Position numbers and translations under genes: made by a program. DNA of 64,000 bases from Leptodactylus fallax (taxonomy: Eukaryota; Chordata; Amphibia; Anura; Leptodactylidae), in NCBI GenBank assembly GCA_947044405.1, contig CAMRHE010000333.1, positions 2,102,944-2,166,943 of the forward strand, written 5' to 3'. The notes under the pieces were generated by a model. The model ran no database searches. It was not told where the DNA came from and saw only the letters and a list, made by a program, of their open reading frames with translations. Shown one piece after another: positions 24,609-36,655 of this stretch. How positions within the stretch are numbered: the first letter of the stretch is position 1; each line of letters opens with the position of its first letter.

Positions 24609-24976
24609 GGCCTGGGCCCCATGTAGTGTAAACGCTGCAATTTGTGCACGGCGGAAACGCTGTGGCAAAAACTGCAGCATTTTACAGTATCTACCAGAGG
24701 GATGGGATTCTGGCTAATCTCATCCACACTTTGAAGAAGAAAAATCTGCAGCAGAAATGCTGCAATTTCAAAAATACTCACTTTTTATAAATCGCAGCAT
24801 GTCAATTATACCTACAGAAACGCTGGCATTTTCTGTATAGTTATAATAGATGCATAAAGTCTACAGAAGAAAACACTGCTGACTTTATGTGAAAATCACT
24901 GCAAGAAAAACCGCAATGCATTTCCATCGCGATTTTTCCCACAGCGCTTCTTGGCTGCATCTCACTATGTGGGGCC
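24609..24976. mobile_element. Palindromic MITE
   Basis: Inverted ends GGCCTGGGCCCCATGTAGTG and CACTATGTGGGGCC, flanked by TTAA on both sides (24605-24608, 24977-24980). A 3-bp TTA/TAA target of PIF/Harbinger type is equally possible because the site is palindromic. No gene. Confidence 0.6.
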
Positions 24977-25254
24977 TTAACCTAAGAGGGCAAATGCAAA
25001 GAGGCCAAGGAATGTGCTTCTAATTATTGGATCTTTTTTGCACTTCCCTATTATCATCAAGATTCCCTTGTTTCTGAGCAATTGGAATAATAATTGGTTA
25101 GTCAAAGGGTGCTTGTACACGATGCACCTGAGACATGGTAATCACACACAGAATACCACTAATTGCCAGGCTGCACCTTTACTAGCCATTTGAAAAGATG
25201 CCAAGTAGATATAATATGCATATTTTTACTGCAGCCTGGGTACATCATATACAG

Positions 25255-25590
25255 GATCCCTTATGGTTGAGGATAACACCACCATACTGGGACTGTATAT
25301 ACCAATATACAGTGTCAAAATAACACAGTTATACAATAACACCACCATGCCATGACTAGATAGTGCCTTCATACACTTATTAAATACTACCACCATACAC
25401 TGGGTGACTAATACCACCATACATTGACTGAACAATGACATCATACCATCACTGGATAATACCACCAAGCCATACCTAAATACTTCCACCATAAAGCAAC
25501 TGAATAATACCACCATATAGTGACTGGATAATAACACTATTCAATAACTAAATAATACCCCCAATATCATATAGTGATGGTGTCCGTGTG
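25255..25590. repeat. Degenerate ~32-bp tandem repeat
   Basis: About ten imperfect copies of a unit with core AATACCACCATA and GTGACTGG. The 103-codon minus-strand frame at 25226-25537 is a translation of this array and is not a gene. Confidence 0.75.
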
Positions 25591-25689
25591 TTGTCTGTGA
25601 TTTTCAGGAAGTCTATGACTCAAATAATGTTCTGTGACCCACAGAATGGACCAAAATAGAGCAGGTCAATAGAATGGACATCTGCATGT

Positions 25690-26940
25690 GCCCATTAAAA
25701 ACGGTGGGTGACAATTTTCTTTTAGGTTTTATTTTTCTGGCATTATCGTGCAGCCAAAATCACATGTTACGTATATTATGTGGGTTATTACAATTATATA
25801 TCAAATCAATTATATCAAATTAATATAGTGTTTATGTTTTATGTTATGTTTTAACTCCTTAACAAAAATACAAAACTTTGCAAAATAAAAAAAAAAATTC
25901 TCGGAATCGCCATATTCTGACACCTGTAACTTTTCATATTTCTGTATACAGGGCTGTATAATTATTTTTTTTGTGTGGGGTTACGCTAGGTTCACACCTG
26001 CATCTGGGTTTCCGTTCTTCGAGTTAGCTTGGGGATCCGAAGAATGGAAACCTAATCCGTTTAAAAAGCAGTTACCCGCGGAAACCCATGAACCCCATAG
26101 ACTATAATGGGAACCGGTGGTATCTAACCATTTTTCCGAGCGAAAAATGCATTTTTTAAGCGGATTCGGGGATGGAGACCCCGAACTGAATTCAGGCATA
26201 GGTGTAAAACTAGACTTAGTTGTACTTTTTATTTATAACATTTTGGAAAATGTCTGAAATTCAGTTTCAAGCATAGCCTTATGCAAAGACACATCTCTGA
26301 AAACCCAGTCTGTACAGAGCATATGTAGCCTTGCTAAAGTGATAGCTGCTAGCTGGATGTACTTGTTTAGCCTAGTTATCCTTCTCCTTTCTGACTGAAA
26401 TACTGAAGTAACAGAATACTTGTCAGATTTTACATATTCATAGGGGAGGAATATACTATGGCAATTAATATAGTTAGATGGATGAAACCAACATATGGGG
26501 AAGAAATAATTATACAACTACTGCTATCTGATGTTTTGATCACTTTTTATGTGATTATTTTTGGGTAGCAAAATGGTGAAAGAATGGCAGTTTGCCCAGA
26601 TTTATTTGTTTTCCCGCTACGGCGTTCACCACATGGGAAAAATATTTTTATGTGCTTTTAGTTCGTGAATTTTATTTTTTTTTTTATTTAGGATCTAGGG
26701 GCATGGGATGATTAAAATTGTTTTACTGCATCTTTTTATATTTTTATAAAACTTTTTACTTTTTTTATTTATTTTTTTAGGCTTTCTATGGCACACAAAC
26801 TGGGTGCCTGGTCACCACAATGTACTATGGTATACAATACACTGCAATTCTAATATATTGTATTATATTGAAAAATCAATAGGCTCCCAGCCGTAATGGA
26901 AACAGGTTGCGCCTCCGTTCCTCGTTCTTGAGACAGCAAT
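25690..26940 (+). mobile_element. Decayed CCCCTTCCCG-family element, split by a MITE
   Basis: Segments match copies 2 and 3: GTGCAGCCAAAATCACATGT, AACTTTGCAAAATAAAA, CACCTGTAACTTTTCATATT, and after the inserted MITE TTATAACATTTTGGAAAATG and TTTTGATCACTTTTTATG. The termini are no longer clear, so boundaries are approximate. Confidence 0.5.
25984..26215. mobile_element. PIF/Harbinger-type MITE, copy 2
   Basis: TTA at 25981-25983 and 26216-26218; ends CGCTAGGTTCACA and TGTAAAACTAGAC. Same family as 21862-22128, here 232 bp, inserted in an older TTAA-type element. Confidence 0.7.
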
Positions 26941-27271
26941 GCTGTGGAACATGGCGGCACCACACGCTGCTGGTGAACTAAAGCCTCAGTCACATTTGGA
27001 CTCTGATCACAGGATGCTATGGCACCCACTTAGGTCCCATGGTGCCCTCCCAAAACTATATAATATTAGATATAATAAAAGATTGTGTAACAGCACTGCC
27101 TCTAATGGGGGTAAAATACATTAAGAAGACACCCTCAAACATGTTTAACCCATCATAAACATGCTCAGAATCGCAAATAAACAAGAAAACAAAGTGTTAT
27201 TGAGGAGTTGTACACTCATCATTCAGTATGCCGGAAGACTAACGTTAGAGCCCAGGAGAGGTGAGTAACAA

Positions 27272-27449
27272 CAGAGATGTATCTATAGGGGGTGCAGCAG
27301 AAACCATTTATACCGGGCCCAGGAACCTGAAGGGGCCCTAAATGATCCCTGCTGCATAAAATATACCAGTATTCTAAATGGTTTAAGGTACTGAGGGATC
27401 CCATTACAGATTTTGCACTGGCACACAGGAGCTTCAAGTTACACCTCTG
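27272..27449. mobile_element. Short non-autonomous hAT (178 bp)
   Basis: Begins CAGAGATGTATC and ends TTACACCTCTG. The 8-bp flanks AGTAACAA (27264-27271) and AGTAGCAA (27450-27457) differ by one base. Interior: GGGCCCAGGAACC and TTTTGCACTGG, like the elements at 29972 and about 48920-49030. Confidence 0.75.
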
Positions 27450-27457
27450 AGTAGCAA

Positions 27458-28434
27458 TGTTTGTTATGTTTACTCACCTTCCCTGGACCCCCACTGTTAT
27501 AGTATGGGGTATGAAGAGGTTTTGATGAATCCCCCCATTGTGTATGTAAACTATAGCAATATGTAAATCAATTTCATTTATTAAGAACAATGGGGCAGAC
27601 TTATGAAAACTGGCATTGCTCACATCAGTTTTCAAAGACCTGGAGCTAAAGGTGGGTGTGCCTCATATATGAAGAAGTGCACGCCTCCTCATAAATGATA
27701 CACACCCTCTGCCGGGTTGCTTTGCACCTGGGGAAAAAGTATGTCAGCTCTTACCTGGCATACATTTTCCACACCTTTTCCACCACTTTTCTGACATAAA
27801 TGATGTTAAATCTGGTGGGGCCAATGACCATATCCCCTGTACGCCCTCACTACACACCCTTTTCGGAAAAGTGACGATGGTGGCGCAGAAATAAAAAGGT
27901 TGCAATTTTTTTGTGCAAGCCCGCCAACTTTGCAAAAAATTGCAACTTTTTATGCCTTGTATTCCAGAAAACTGGTGTACAAGACATAATAAATGTGCCT
28001 TATTGTGTACAACAACAACAAATCTATCTAACCTGAACAATTTACCATCACTTCAAACACTCCACATGACCAGAAGTAGATAATATATATCATACACTAT
28101 TTTCACTATAGCTATAATGCACATAACTACTGTATAATGTATTTGGCACATGTAGGTTTTTGAAGTGGGTGTTCAGAAAATATCAGGATGTTAGGGAAAT
28201 GACACAGCTAGATTTTTACAGCTAACTTGAGAAACACTTTTTAACTATTCGTTATAAAGAAATTCAGAAACCTTAATAAAGATTTTCAGTGACAGCACTG
28301 TTAATCCAGTACAGATCAGTCACTTTTACTGCCAACTGAAAAGAACAGAAGATAGCCACAAGTCCACAATGAAGTTTTGGAATGTAAATACTGGAATCCC
28401 TATTTGGATTATATGTATGGCACATATAAGGACT
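27458..28434. other. No gene; probable MITE remnants
   Basis: At about 27590-28000 there are palindrome-prone blocks (AAAACTGGCATTG, ATCAGTTTTCAAAG, CCAGAAAACTGGTGTACAAG) typical of an old MITE. No clear termini. Nothing recognisable from 28010 to 28434. Confidence 0.4.
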
Positions 28435-28438
28435 TTAA

Positions 28439-29428
28439 TCACTTCCCACCGCAGGCAATTTACAATTTTTGTTTTTGACTCCCCACCTTCCAAACTCCAT
28501 ACCTTTTTTATTTTTACATTCACAGAGCAATAGGAGGGCATAATGTTTGTGTGACAAATTCTACTTCGTAATTTCGTATAAGGTACTGGGAAGCTGAAAA
28601 AAAAAAATTCAAAATAGGGTGGAATTGGAGAAAAACTGAATTTGTGTGACTTTCTTATGGGCTTTGTTTTTACAGTGTTTACTGTGGAGCCAAAAAGAAA
28701 CCTGTATTCTACAGGTCGATACAACTTGGGTTTTACCAAAGTTATATTTTTTTTATGTTTTAACCCCTTAAAAAATCCAAAACTTTGCAAAAAAAAACAA
28801 TTTCTTGGAGTTACCATATTCCTACACCCATAACTTTTTATATTTCCATGTATTTTTGAATGGTCACTTTTCAGTTATACCATTTTAGGGAATGTCTGAC
28901 ATTTTGATCACTTTTTGTTCAAATATTTATGGGAGGTGAAACAGTGAAAAACGGTGGTTTGGCTCTTTTGATATATTTATATGTTTGTAGACTGGGAGTT
29001 TTCAGACGAGGTGATGTATAATTTGCATATGGGTTTTTTGTATATTTTTATTAGCTGCCCTAGGGTGCTTGAACTTGCAATCTTTTGATTACATGTCCCA
29101 TAGACTGCAAATCTACTGTATTGCAGTTTATGGGACTTTCGCTACATAGCTATTGAGGCTAATCATGGGCTGTCATAACAACAGGACAGCTCCTGAGATC
29201 TTACTGCGTGGGATCCGTCCTGCAACGGAAAAGGTATGGGGCCTGTGGAGAAAAGCCCTGAGGGCAAAATTTTACTTTGGGGGGGCCTCACAAACAGTAA
29301 TGCTCACAAACTCTAATCATGAGCATTAGCTCCAGGCCGCCGCTGACCCGGTGGCTCTGCTTCAAAGTGGCGGCCATAATTAAAGACCCAGCATCTACTG
29401 TACTATTACAACAGATATTGGGAAGGGG
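28439..29428 (+). mobile_element. TTAA-flanked element, CCCCTTCCCG family, copy 3
   Basis: TTAA at 28435-28438 and 29429-29432; right end ATTGGGAAGGGG. It shares TTTTTGACTCCCCACCTTCC, GTTATACCATTTTAGGGAAT and GACCCAGCATCTACTGTA with copy 2. About 990 bp, the longest copy here, non-coding. Confidence 0.75.
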
Positions 29429-29971
29429 TTAAACATGGTGTTGGCTCACAAACACAGTGGGCACCATAGTCTTTGCTGTTTTACACAATACGGCCATTTT
29501 TGTCTTTAGTTGCCTCGGTCATTTACAGCCAAGGAATCTAATGAATGGTGGCACACGTGCATCTCAATATTGCTTAGGTTTGGAGCAAGGTACACGGACA
29601 TGAATCTGTTACCATAACAGCCAGGAGCCTATTCAAGGCTCTCAGATCGCCTCAGAGGCAGCCTGTAATACAAGTCAATGTATTTTACAATATACTGTGT
29701 AAGGAAATCAAACAAGACCTCACTGGTAAAAAAAGAGGAATTTGATTTATTTCTATTCCTTACCCAGAATTCTTAGCAAGGCATACATGGTCTAATAAGT
29801 CTCTGTATGAGACTCTTCCTAATGAGAGTCATTACCCCTTCTGGCCCACAATATGCTGCAATACATTAAGTTAAAGCAAGTTTACAAATATATAAAAAAA
29901 ATATAAAATTTCAAATCACCCCCTTCCCTACATTACATATAAAAATAAATGCAAAAAACAAATATAAACAC

Positions 29972-30138
29972 CAAATGGCGTAACCAGAAGCTCCTGTGCC
30001 CCAGTGCAAAAATCTGTATTTGGCCCCTCCCTACCTTGTGTCATTTAAAACAGAGGTTTATTTTATGTGGCAGAGGGACCTTTGATCCAAGACCCATTAG
30101 TGACTGCTACTGCTGCATGCCCTCCAACTATGCCTCTG
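29972..30138. mobile_element. Short non-autonomous hAT (167 bp)
   Basis: Exact 8-bp duplication ATAAACAC at 29964-29971 and 30139-30146. Ends CAAATGGCGTAACCAG and TATGCCTCTG. Related, in reverse, to 27272-27449. Confidence 0.8.
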
Positions 30139-30474
30139 ATAAACACATAAGTATTATATACAGTGAATGCTGCAGCAGGAAAAAAAACAAAATGACCAAG
30201 CCACAGGTTTTTCCCTATCTTGATCACCCCAAAACATTCATTAAAAAGCAACCAAAACATCCTCAAAAAGATAAACATAAAATAAGTTGATCTGCAAAAA
30301 ATGTTTTGCACGGAAATATTAACAAGCTATGGGTGTCAGAATATGGCATCCTGACAATATGGAATTCTGTAAAGGTATTAAGGCATAACAAAAACTATAT
30401 AAATTTGGTAATGTCTTCATCACAGTATAGGTAATGTGCCATTTTCACTGCACAGTGAATGGTATAAAATCAAA

Positions 30475-30668
30475 ACCCGTAAGAAAATGGTGTAATTGTA
30501 GTTTTTTCTACCTATTTTAAATGTTTTTTCCCGCTTCCAAGTACATTGCACAGAATATTAAACAGTACCATTTGTATAAATTGTCCCACAAAAAAAGAAG
30601 CCCTCAAGCAACTTTGTGAAAAATAAAAGAGGTTATAGTTTTTGGAAGGCAGGAAGTAAAAAACAAAA
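30475..30668 (-). mobile_element. Fragment of the CCCCTTCCCG TTAA family
   Basis: Matches about 17755-17965 of copy 1: CCGTAAGAAA, TTCCAAGTACATTGCACAGA, AACAGTACCATTT and TTTTTGGAAGGCAGGAAGT. Ends lost. The rest of 30670-31140 has no recognisable feature. Confidence 0.6.
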
Positions 30669-31142
30669 TAAATTTGAGATTGGTTACTGTATAGATAAAA
30701 GTGAAATCCAAAAGGTTGCTTTTTGATGAGAAGTGATTTATATTTCTGGGGTCTTCATACCCCTTGATAAATTTTATGAGGGGTGTAGTTTCCAAGATGG
30801 GGTCACTTTTTGCGGTGTTCCATTGTACTGGTACTTTAGGGGATCTGCAAATGAGGCATGTCACACAGCAAAATCTGCTCTTCAAAAGCCAATATAGAAC
30901 CAATAAAATACAGAACCATACCAACATATATGTATACATTATGAGTGTCTGTATAAAAAAAAACCAAATTCAACACCAAATATTCACACAAAACTCGAAA
31001 GCAAAATAATCTGTGCAACTTTATTATATCAATATATGTTAAAATACAATGAGATAAAACGATAAGATTGAGTGAGGGGGTCACAAGAATTAGAAAGTGC
31101 TAAAATGAGCCATTTATTGCCAGTAATCTCAATATTGTAATA

Positions 31143-32315
31143 CCGTGTTTCCCCTATAATAAGACACCCCCCGAAAATAAGACATAGGAGAGGTTTCGTA
31201 GAATTGCCCAATATAAGGCATCCCCCGAAAGTAAGACGTAGGAGACGTTTCGTTTCGCAGTATTCCCGAACAGAACATACGGTATGTGAGGCCGCGGGCC
31301 GAACCCCACAATCACTGCTATCATTATACTCCGGGGTCTTTGAAAAGACCCCGGAGTATAATAATCGGAGGCCCAGAGTTGGTGAGGGAACATAAAAAAC
31401 AATGTACTTACCTCCCCTACGCTTCTCCAGGCTTTGGGCCTGTTTGGTGACGTCGCACATGTCAGCGGACGTCATTTTGCGTCGCGACGCCAGCCCGCAT
31501 CACGTGACGCCGGCCTGGTCCAACATTGAAGAAGGCCGAAGTAGCATGGAGTGGACCAGAGCGAGGAACAGTTAAGCAACGTTGTTTTTTTATATTTCTA
31601 TCCTCCCCTGGGTCTCCGATCATTATACTCTGGGGTCTTATAATAATTGTTCATGGGTGGTCCACAATGGGACATATAATAGTGTGTGCAGGGGCCACTA
31701 TGGGGAATAATAGTGTGTGCAGGGGCCACTATGGGGCAAAATACTCAGTGCAGGGGCCACTATGGGGCATGATACTGTGTGCAGGGGCCACTATGGGGAA
31801 TGATACTGTGTGCAGGGGCCAATATGGGGCATGATACTGTGTGCAGGGGCCACTATGGGACATGATACTGTGTGCAGGGGCCACTATGGGACATGATACT
31901 GTGTGCAGGGGCCACTATGGGACATGATACTGTGTGCAGGGAAATTAATGGTTTGGATTGTTATGATGATGTCCTAGAAGATGATGACATAACTGTCATT
32001 GAATAAATTTTACCTTCTATTTGTACCGTAAATATTGGTAAATGTACCATACTGTTTATTGTTGTACATGGAAATAATGGTACGGTAGTAGTAAGAAATT
32101 CTTGATAGGATTCACAGTTTGTCTGGTTATGTTGGTTTGTGATGACAACTACTGTACAGTACCGTATATAATAAATGTTCATTTTTTTGTTCAGCAAGAA
32201 ATGTGAACTCTTCTTCATTGAAAAAAAAATAAGACATCCCCAGAAAATAAGACACAGCACATCTTTGGGAGCAAAAATTAATATAAGATGCTGTCTTAAT
32301 TTCGGGGAAACAGGG
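31143..32315. mobile_element. TA-flanked composite element (pogo/mariner-like) with hAT cargo
   Basis: TA at 31141-31142 and 32316-32317; ends CCGTGTTTCCCC and GGGGAAACAGGG, with inner blocks ATAAGACACCCCCCGAAAAT and AATAAGACATCCCCAGAAAA in inverted order. After the cargo, about 31941-31998 reads in frame as NGLDCYDDVLEDDDITVIE then stop. An acidic tail of this kind ends some pogo/Tigger-type transposases, so this may be the only remnant of the original gene. The middle (about 31288-31940) is hAT-derived. Confidence 0.6.
31288..31940. repeat. hAT-derived cargo with 31-bp minisatellite
   Basis: Starts with blocks known from the window's hATs (GTGAGGCCGCGGGCCGAACC; CGGGGTCTTTGAAAAGACCC) and ends with about nine copies of the 31-bp unit (31660-31940, core GGGGCCACTATGGGG). 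hAT termini and an 8-bp duplication are not visible, so internal capture or loss of the ends is likely. Confidence 0.65.
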
Positions 32316-33636
32316 TATACAAATAAAATAATGTATATACCTGCTGTGTTCAGAAAAAGATACATTAACTTTTGATATTGTTTTTCTTTTGGCTCATTGT
32401 ACTTCATGTTAGTGGTAAACTTTGGTCCATATATTTTTCTTTTATTTACGGAAAAAATTGAAAATGTCAAAATTTAGAAAAAAGTACTTTTTTCAAAATA
32501 TGAAACACTCTGCTTTTCAGACAGATAGTCAAACTACCTAAGTTATTAGCATTTCAGTGTTTGGAATATTTCTATAATGTTGAAATAATAGGAAGAAGGA
32601 CCTTTACTGTCTTGTTATTAACTCAGAGAGAATGTTTCAGCATAATACAATTTATAATCTACAATTTTTTCAGCATTTTAATTTCATTTCTCTTTTTATT
32701 TTATTATTTAAGTGTATGTTTTGAAATCTTTTATACACTCCTCAACATTGAAATTGCAACATCAAGAAAGAAAAGAATTGGAATTGTTTAAATCACATGA
32801 TCGCTAAACATGTTAATGATATGCAAATTATAAAAAAACTAAATAAAATGCAAGCTTCCCCAACACTTGGGCATAAACTGAGTGGGAGGCAGTGGATGAT
32901 TCGCTTATTTCTCTTATGTAACTACGAAATACTCCAAAATCTGCTGTAATTACTCATAATAGATGCTTTCCTGTCTGCCTGGGCCAAGTTTCCCAATTCC
33001 AGTCTGCTTCACGCCAATCTTTCAGGTTCCTCCTCCTTCAATATCTTACTGCTTATATCCATAATGTCTGGGAGAAGAGAGGGCCCATATTTCTAATTTG
33101 TATTATAATTTGACACACTGAGCCTCCAGTGTGTACAGAATCTTCCATAAAGCCCATTTTACAGGTAACCTACAGATCCATCACACCTTGCTGTCAGATG
33201 GAATACTCTCCTCTGTTGCTTTTGCATTCTTTTCCAGCTCCCAGGAAAACATTAAGGTATTTCTATGTTTTATAAAGAACTGACTGGGCCCATTCCCCTC
33301 CAGAAGTCAGGATTCCTATTGAAATGGGAGTCAGATTTGTTGTCGAAGTACTCACTGCAGGAATGGCATACAGCCATCTCATGAGTTAAACATATTTCTA
33401 AAAGTACCACTTATTGGGAGATCTCGCAGAGAATACTCCTATAATGGTATAGATACCCTGCCCAATTGGCAAAGGTTCCTTCAGGTAGCCCATGCTATTG
33501 GAGGGGATGTGGACAAGTGGCAGATTATATCCACATGTGGAGGGTGGTGTTTCAATATATTTATTCTCTCTCCCTCACTGGATTGCCCCATTCCCCAGCA
33601 CTAGCCCTCTGCTTCTTTGGTTTAGATGACCTGTCT

Positions 33637-34411
33637 AAACACTACTGCTTCATTCATAACTACATCTCTGCTTGCTGTTATTGTCAATTACCCTGGTATG
33701 TACCCCCATTTGGACTCAGATATTGAAACACTACTGTTTCATTCATAGCTACATCTCTGCTTGCTTTTATTGTCAATTACACTGGTATGTCCCCCCATTT
33801 AGACTCAGTTATTGAAACACCACTGCTTCATTCATAACTACATCTCTGCTTGCTGTTATTGTCAATTACCCTGGTATGTCCCCCCATTTGGACTCAGATA
33901 TTGAAACACTACTGCTTCATTCATAGCTACATCTCTGCTTGCTGTTATTGTCAATTACCCTGGTATGTCCACCCATTTGGACTCAGATATTGAAACACTA
34001 CTGCTTCATTCATAGCTACATCTCTGCTTGCTTTTCTTGTCAATTACCCTGGTATGTCCCCCCATTTGGACTCAAATATTGAAACACTACTGCTTCATTC
34101 ATAACTACATCTCTGCTTGCTGTTATTGTCAGTTACCCTGGTATGTCCCCCCATTTGGACTCAGATATTGAAACACTACTGCTTCCTTCATAACTACATC
34201 TCTGCTTGCTGTTATTGCCAATTACCTTGGTATGTCCCCTCATTTTGACTTAGTTATTGAAACACTACTGTTTCATTCATAACTACATCTCTGCTTGCTG
34301 TTATTGTCAATTACCCTGGTATGTCCCCCCATTTAGACTCAGTTATTTAAACACTACTGCTACATTCATAACTACATCTCTGCTTACTGTTATTGTCAAT
34401 TACCCTGATAT
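33637..34411. repeat. 89-bp minisatellite, about 8.7 copies
   Basis: The unit, marked by ATTGAAACACTACTGCTTCA, starts at 33722, 33811, 33900, 33989, 34078 and so on, a regular 89-bp spacing with a few substitutions per copy. 89 is not a multiple of three, so no protein repeat is encoded. The first unit overlaps the end of the L1-type frame, suggesting the array grew from L1 sequence. Confidence 0.93.
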
Positions 34412-34492
34412 GGCGTAGGCATACTCCTGTCTGACAATTGCTCCTTCGCCCCAATACAACCGCTACCTGCTCTCAACCTCCCCTCCTTTGAA

Positions 34493-35059
34493 GTGCAATC
34501 TATTCGCATTTACTTACCCTCCAACCTCCAACCGGCCGTCATATATCGACCGCCAGGCCCTACTACTGCCTTTATCGACCGCTTCACCACCTGGCTAATA
34601 CATTTCCTATCCACTGACACCCCCACCATCATCATGGGTGATTTCAACATCCCCATTAACACAAACCACCACCCCCCCCCCGCTTCCAGTCTCCTGTCCC
34701 TCAATGCCTCCTTTGGTCTCTCTCAATGGTCCTCTTCTGCCACCCACACAAAGGGGAACACGCTCGACCTCATATTCACCCGCCTCTGCTCTCTAGTCAA
34801 CCTCTCTAACTCTCTGTCCACGCTCTCTGACCACAACCTGCTGACATTCTCTGCCCTCTCCTCTGTAATAAACCCCCCAACCCCTAAACCAACACCCCCC
34901 CGAAGGAACCTTAATCGCCTTGACATCCGCACACTCTCAGACTCTCTCCTACCGCTTGCTGACATATCCTCACTCCAGGGCACAGATACCACCGCTGACT
35001 TCTACAATACCACCATCACTTCAGCCCTTGACTCTTTAGCCCCTTCACCAAAACTCTAG
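34493..35059 (+). pseudogene. LINE endonuclease C-terminal part
   Basis: The AP-type endonuclease nicks target DNA in target-primed reverse transcription. Recognisable blocks are VIYRPPGPTTAFIDRFTTWL, IIMGDFNIPIN (catalytic GDFN) and LSDHNLLTF (SDH). The N-terminal endonuclease residues are missing, so the domain is incomplete. The frame ends at a stop at 35057. Confidence 0.8.
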
Positions 35060-35439
35060 CCCGACTGATCAATAGGCAGCCCTGTCACACTGACCTGACC
35101 AAAAAACTGAGACGTGCCTCACGGGTTGCAGAACACCTCTGGAAGAAAAGCCACTCCCAGGACGACTTCCTTAGGTACAAAGAGGCAGTTCTCACATTCA
35201 AGAATGCACTCACCTCTGCAAAGCAAGTCTACTTCTCCACACTAATATCTGCCCTATCTTGCAAATCCAAACAGCTATTCACTACCTTCAACTCCCTTCT
35301 CTGTCCTCCTGTGCCCCCTCTGACATCATTTATCACAGCTGATGACTTTGCCTCTTATTTCAAAAGCAAAATTGACATAATCAGAGACAGTATCACCCTA
35401 CACCCCTGACAACCACTATATCCAACTGCTCAGTGCACT

Positions 35440-36655
35440 TCTTCTTTAACCTGTTTCTCCTCCGTCACTGATGAAAAGCTCTCCACCCTAATCTCTAAAT
35501 CCCACCTCACCTCCTGCGCACTTGACCTGATCCAGTCACATCTCATCCCCAAACTCTCTGAAGTCATTACTCCTTCCCTAACCCATCTCTGCAACCTATC
35601 CCTAACCAATGGATCCTTCCCTTCCGCCTTCAAACATGCTACCGTCACACCTATACTTAAGAAACCCTCCCTCGACCCGTCCTCTCCAGCCAACTATCGT
35701 CCCATCTCACTGCTCCCGTACGCCTCTAAACTGCTGGAGCAACACGTCCACTCTGAACTATCCTCCTATCTCTCATCCAATGTGCTCTTTGACAGACTAA
35801 AGTCAGGCTTCAGACCCCATCACTCCACCAAAACTGCCCTAACCAAAGTCACTAATGACCTTCTAACTGCCAAAGCCAAGCATCACTACTCTGTCCTCTT
35901 CGACCTCTCCTCTGCAATTGACACAGTCGACCATTCCCTCCTGTTAGAAATGCACTCATCCCTTGGCATCTCAGACATGGCCCTTTCCTGGATCTCCTCA
36001 TACCTCACCAACTGCACATTCAGCGTTTCACACTTGCATACCACCTCCCTGCCATGCCCTCTTTCTGTAGGTGTCCCCCAAGGCTCTGTCCTAGGACCCC
36101 TCCTATTCTCCATCTATACCCTCGGCCTTGGTCAACTCATAGAATCTCATGGTTTCCATTACCATTGCTAGCTGACGACACCCAAATTTATCTCTCTGGA
36201 CCAGACATTACCTCTCTGTTGTCCAGAGTCCCAGAATGTCTAGCAGCCGTAGCCTCCTTTCTCTCCTCCTGCTTTCTCAAACTCAACATGGAGAAAACGG
36301 AGTTCATAATCTTCACCCCTCCTCGCACGGCCCCCCTACCTGACCCATCTATCAAAGCATCTGCCAATCCCTTCACTGGCTACCTGTTGCTCAGCAAATA
36401 GAGTTCAAATTACTAACACAACCTGTCCCCTCCATATATCTCCAACCTAATCTCCCGCTACCTGCCCGCACGTAACCTCCGATCCTCCAAAGACCTCCTA
36501 TCCGCTCTTCACACAATCGTCTCCAAGACTTCTTCCGTGCATCCCCCATACTCTGGAACTCATTACCAAGACATATAAGAATGACCCCCACAATCACAAG
36601 CTTCAAGAAGGCCCTGAAGACTCACCTACTCAGGAAGGCCTACAACCTCCAATAA
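35440..36655 (+). pseudogene. LINE reverse transcriptase (CR1/L2 group), frameshifted
   Basis: Segments in several frames align in order with LINE RT: FKHATVTPILKKPSLDPS, SGFRPHHSTKTALTKVTNDL, FDLSSAIDTVDHSLL (motif A; AIDT where AFDT is usual), GVPQGSVLGPLLFSIY (motif B), LLADDTQIYLSG (motif C, ADD intact) and FKKALKTHLLRKAYN near the C-terminus. A frameshift lies between motifs B and C at about 36160 and more follow. Non-functional. Confidence 0.82.

Noticed and set aside
25226..25537. 103-codon minus-strand frame rich in MVVLSS repeats
   Set aside because: It lies on a degenerate ~32-bp tandem repeat and has no conserved domain.
31660..31940. Possible CRISPR-like 31-bp repeats
   Set aside because: Units abut each other without spacers and recur inside transposons.
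30063..32470. Several hydrophobic frames of 80-170 codons
   Set aside because: All lie across MITEs or AT-rich DNA and show no conserved motif.
33637..34411. Possible CRISPR array
   Set aside because: Repeats are contiguous 89-bp units with no unique spacers; this is a minisatellite in eukaryotic DNA.
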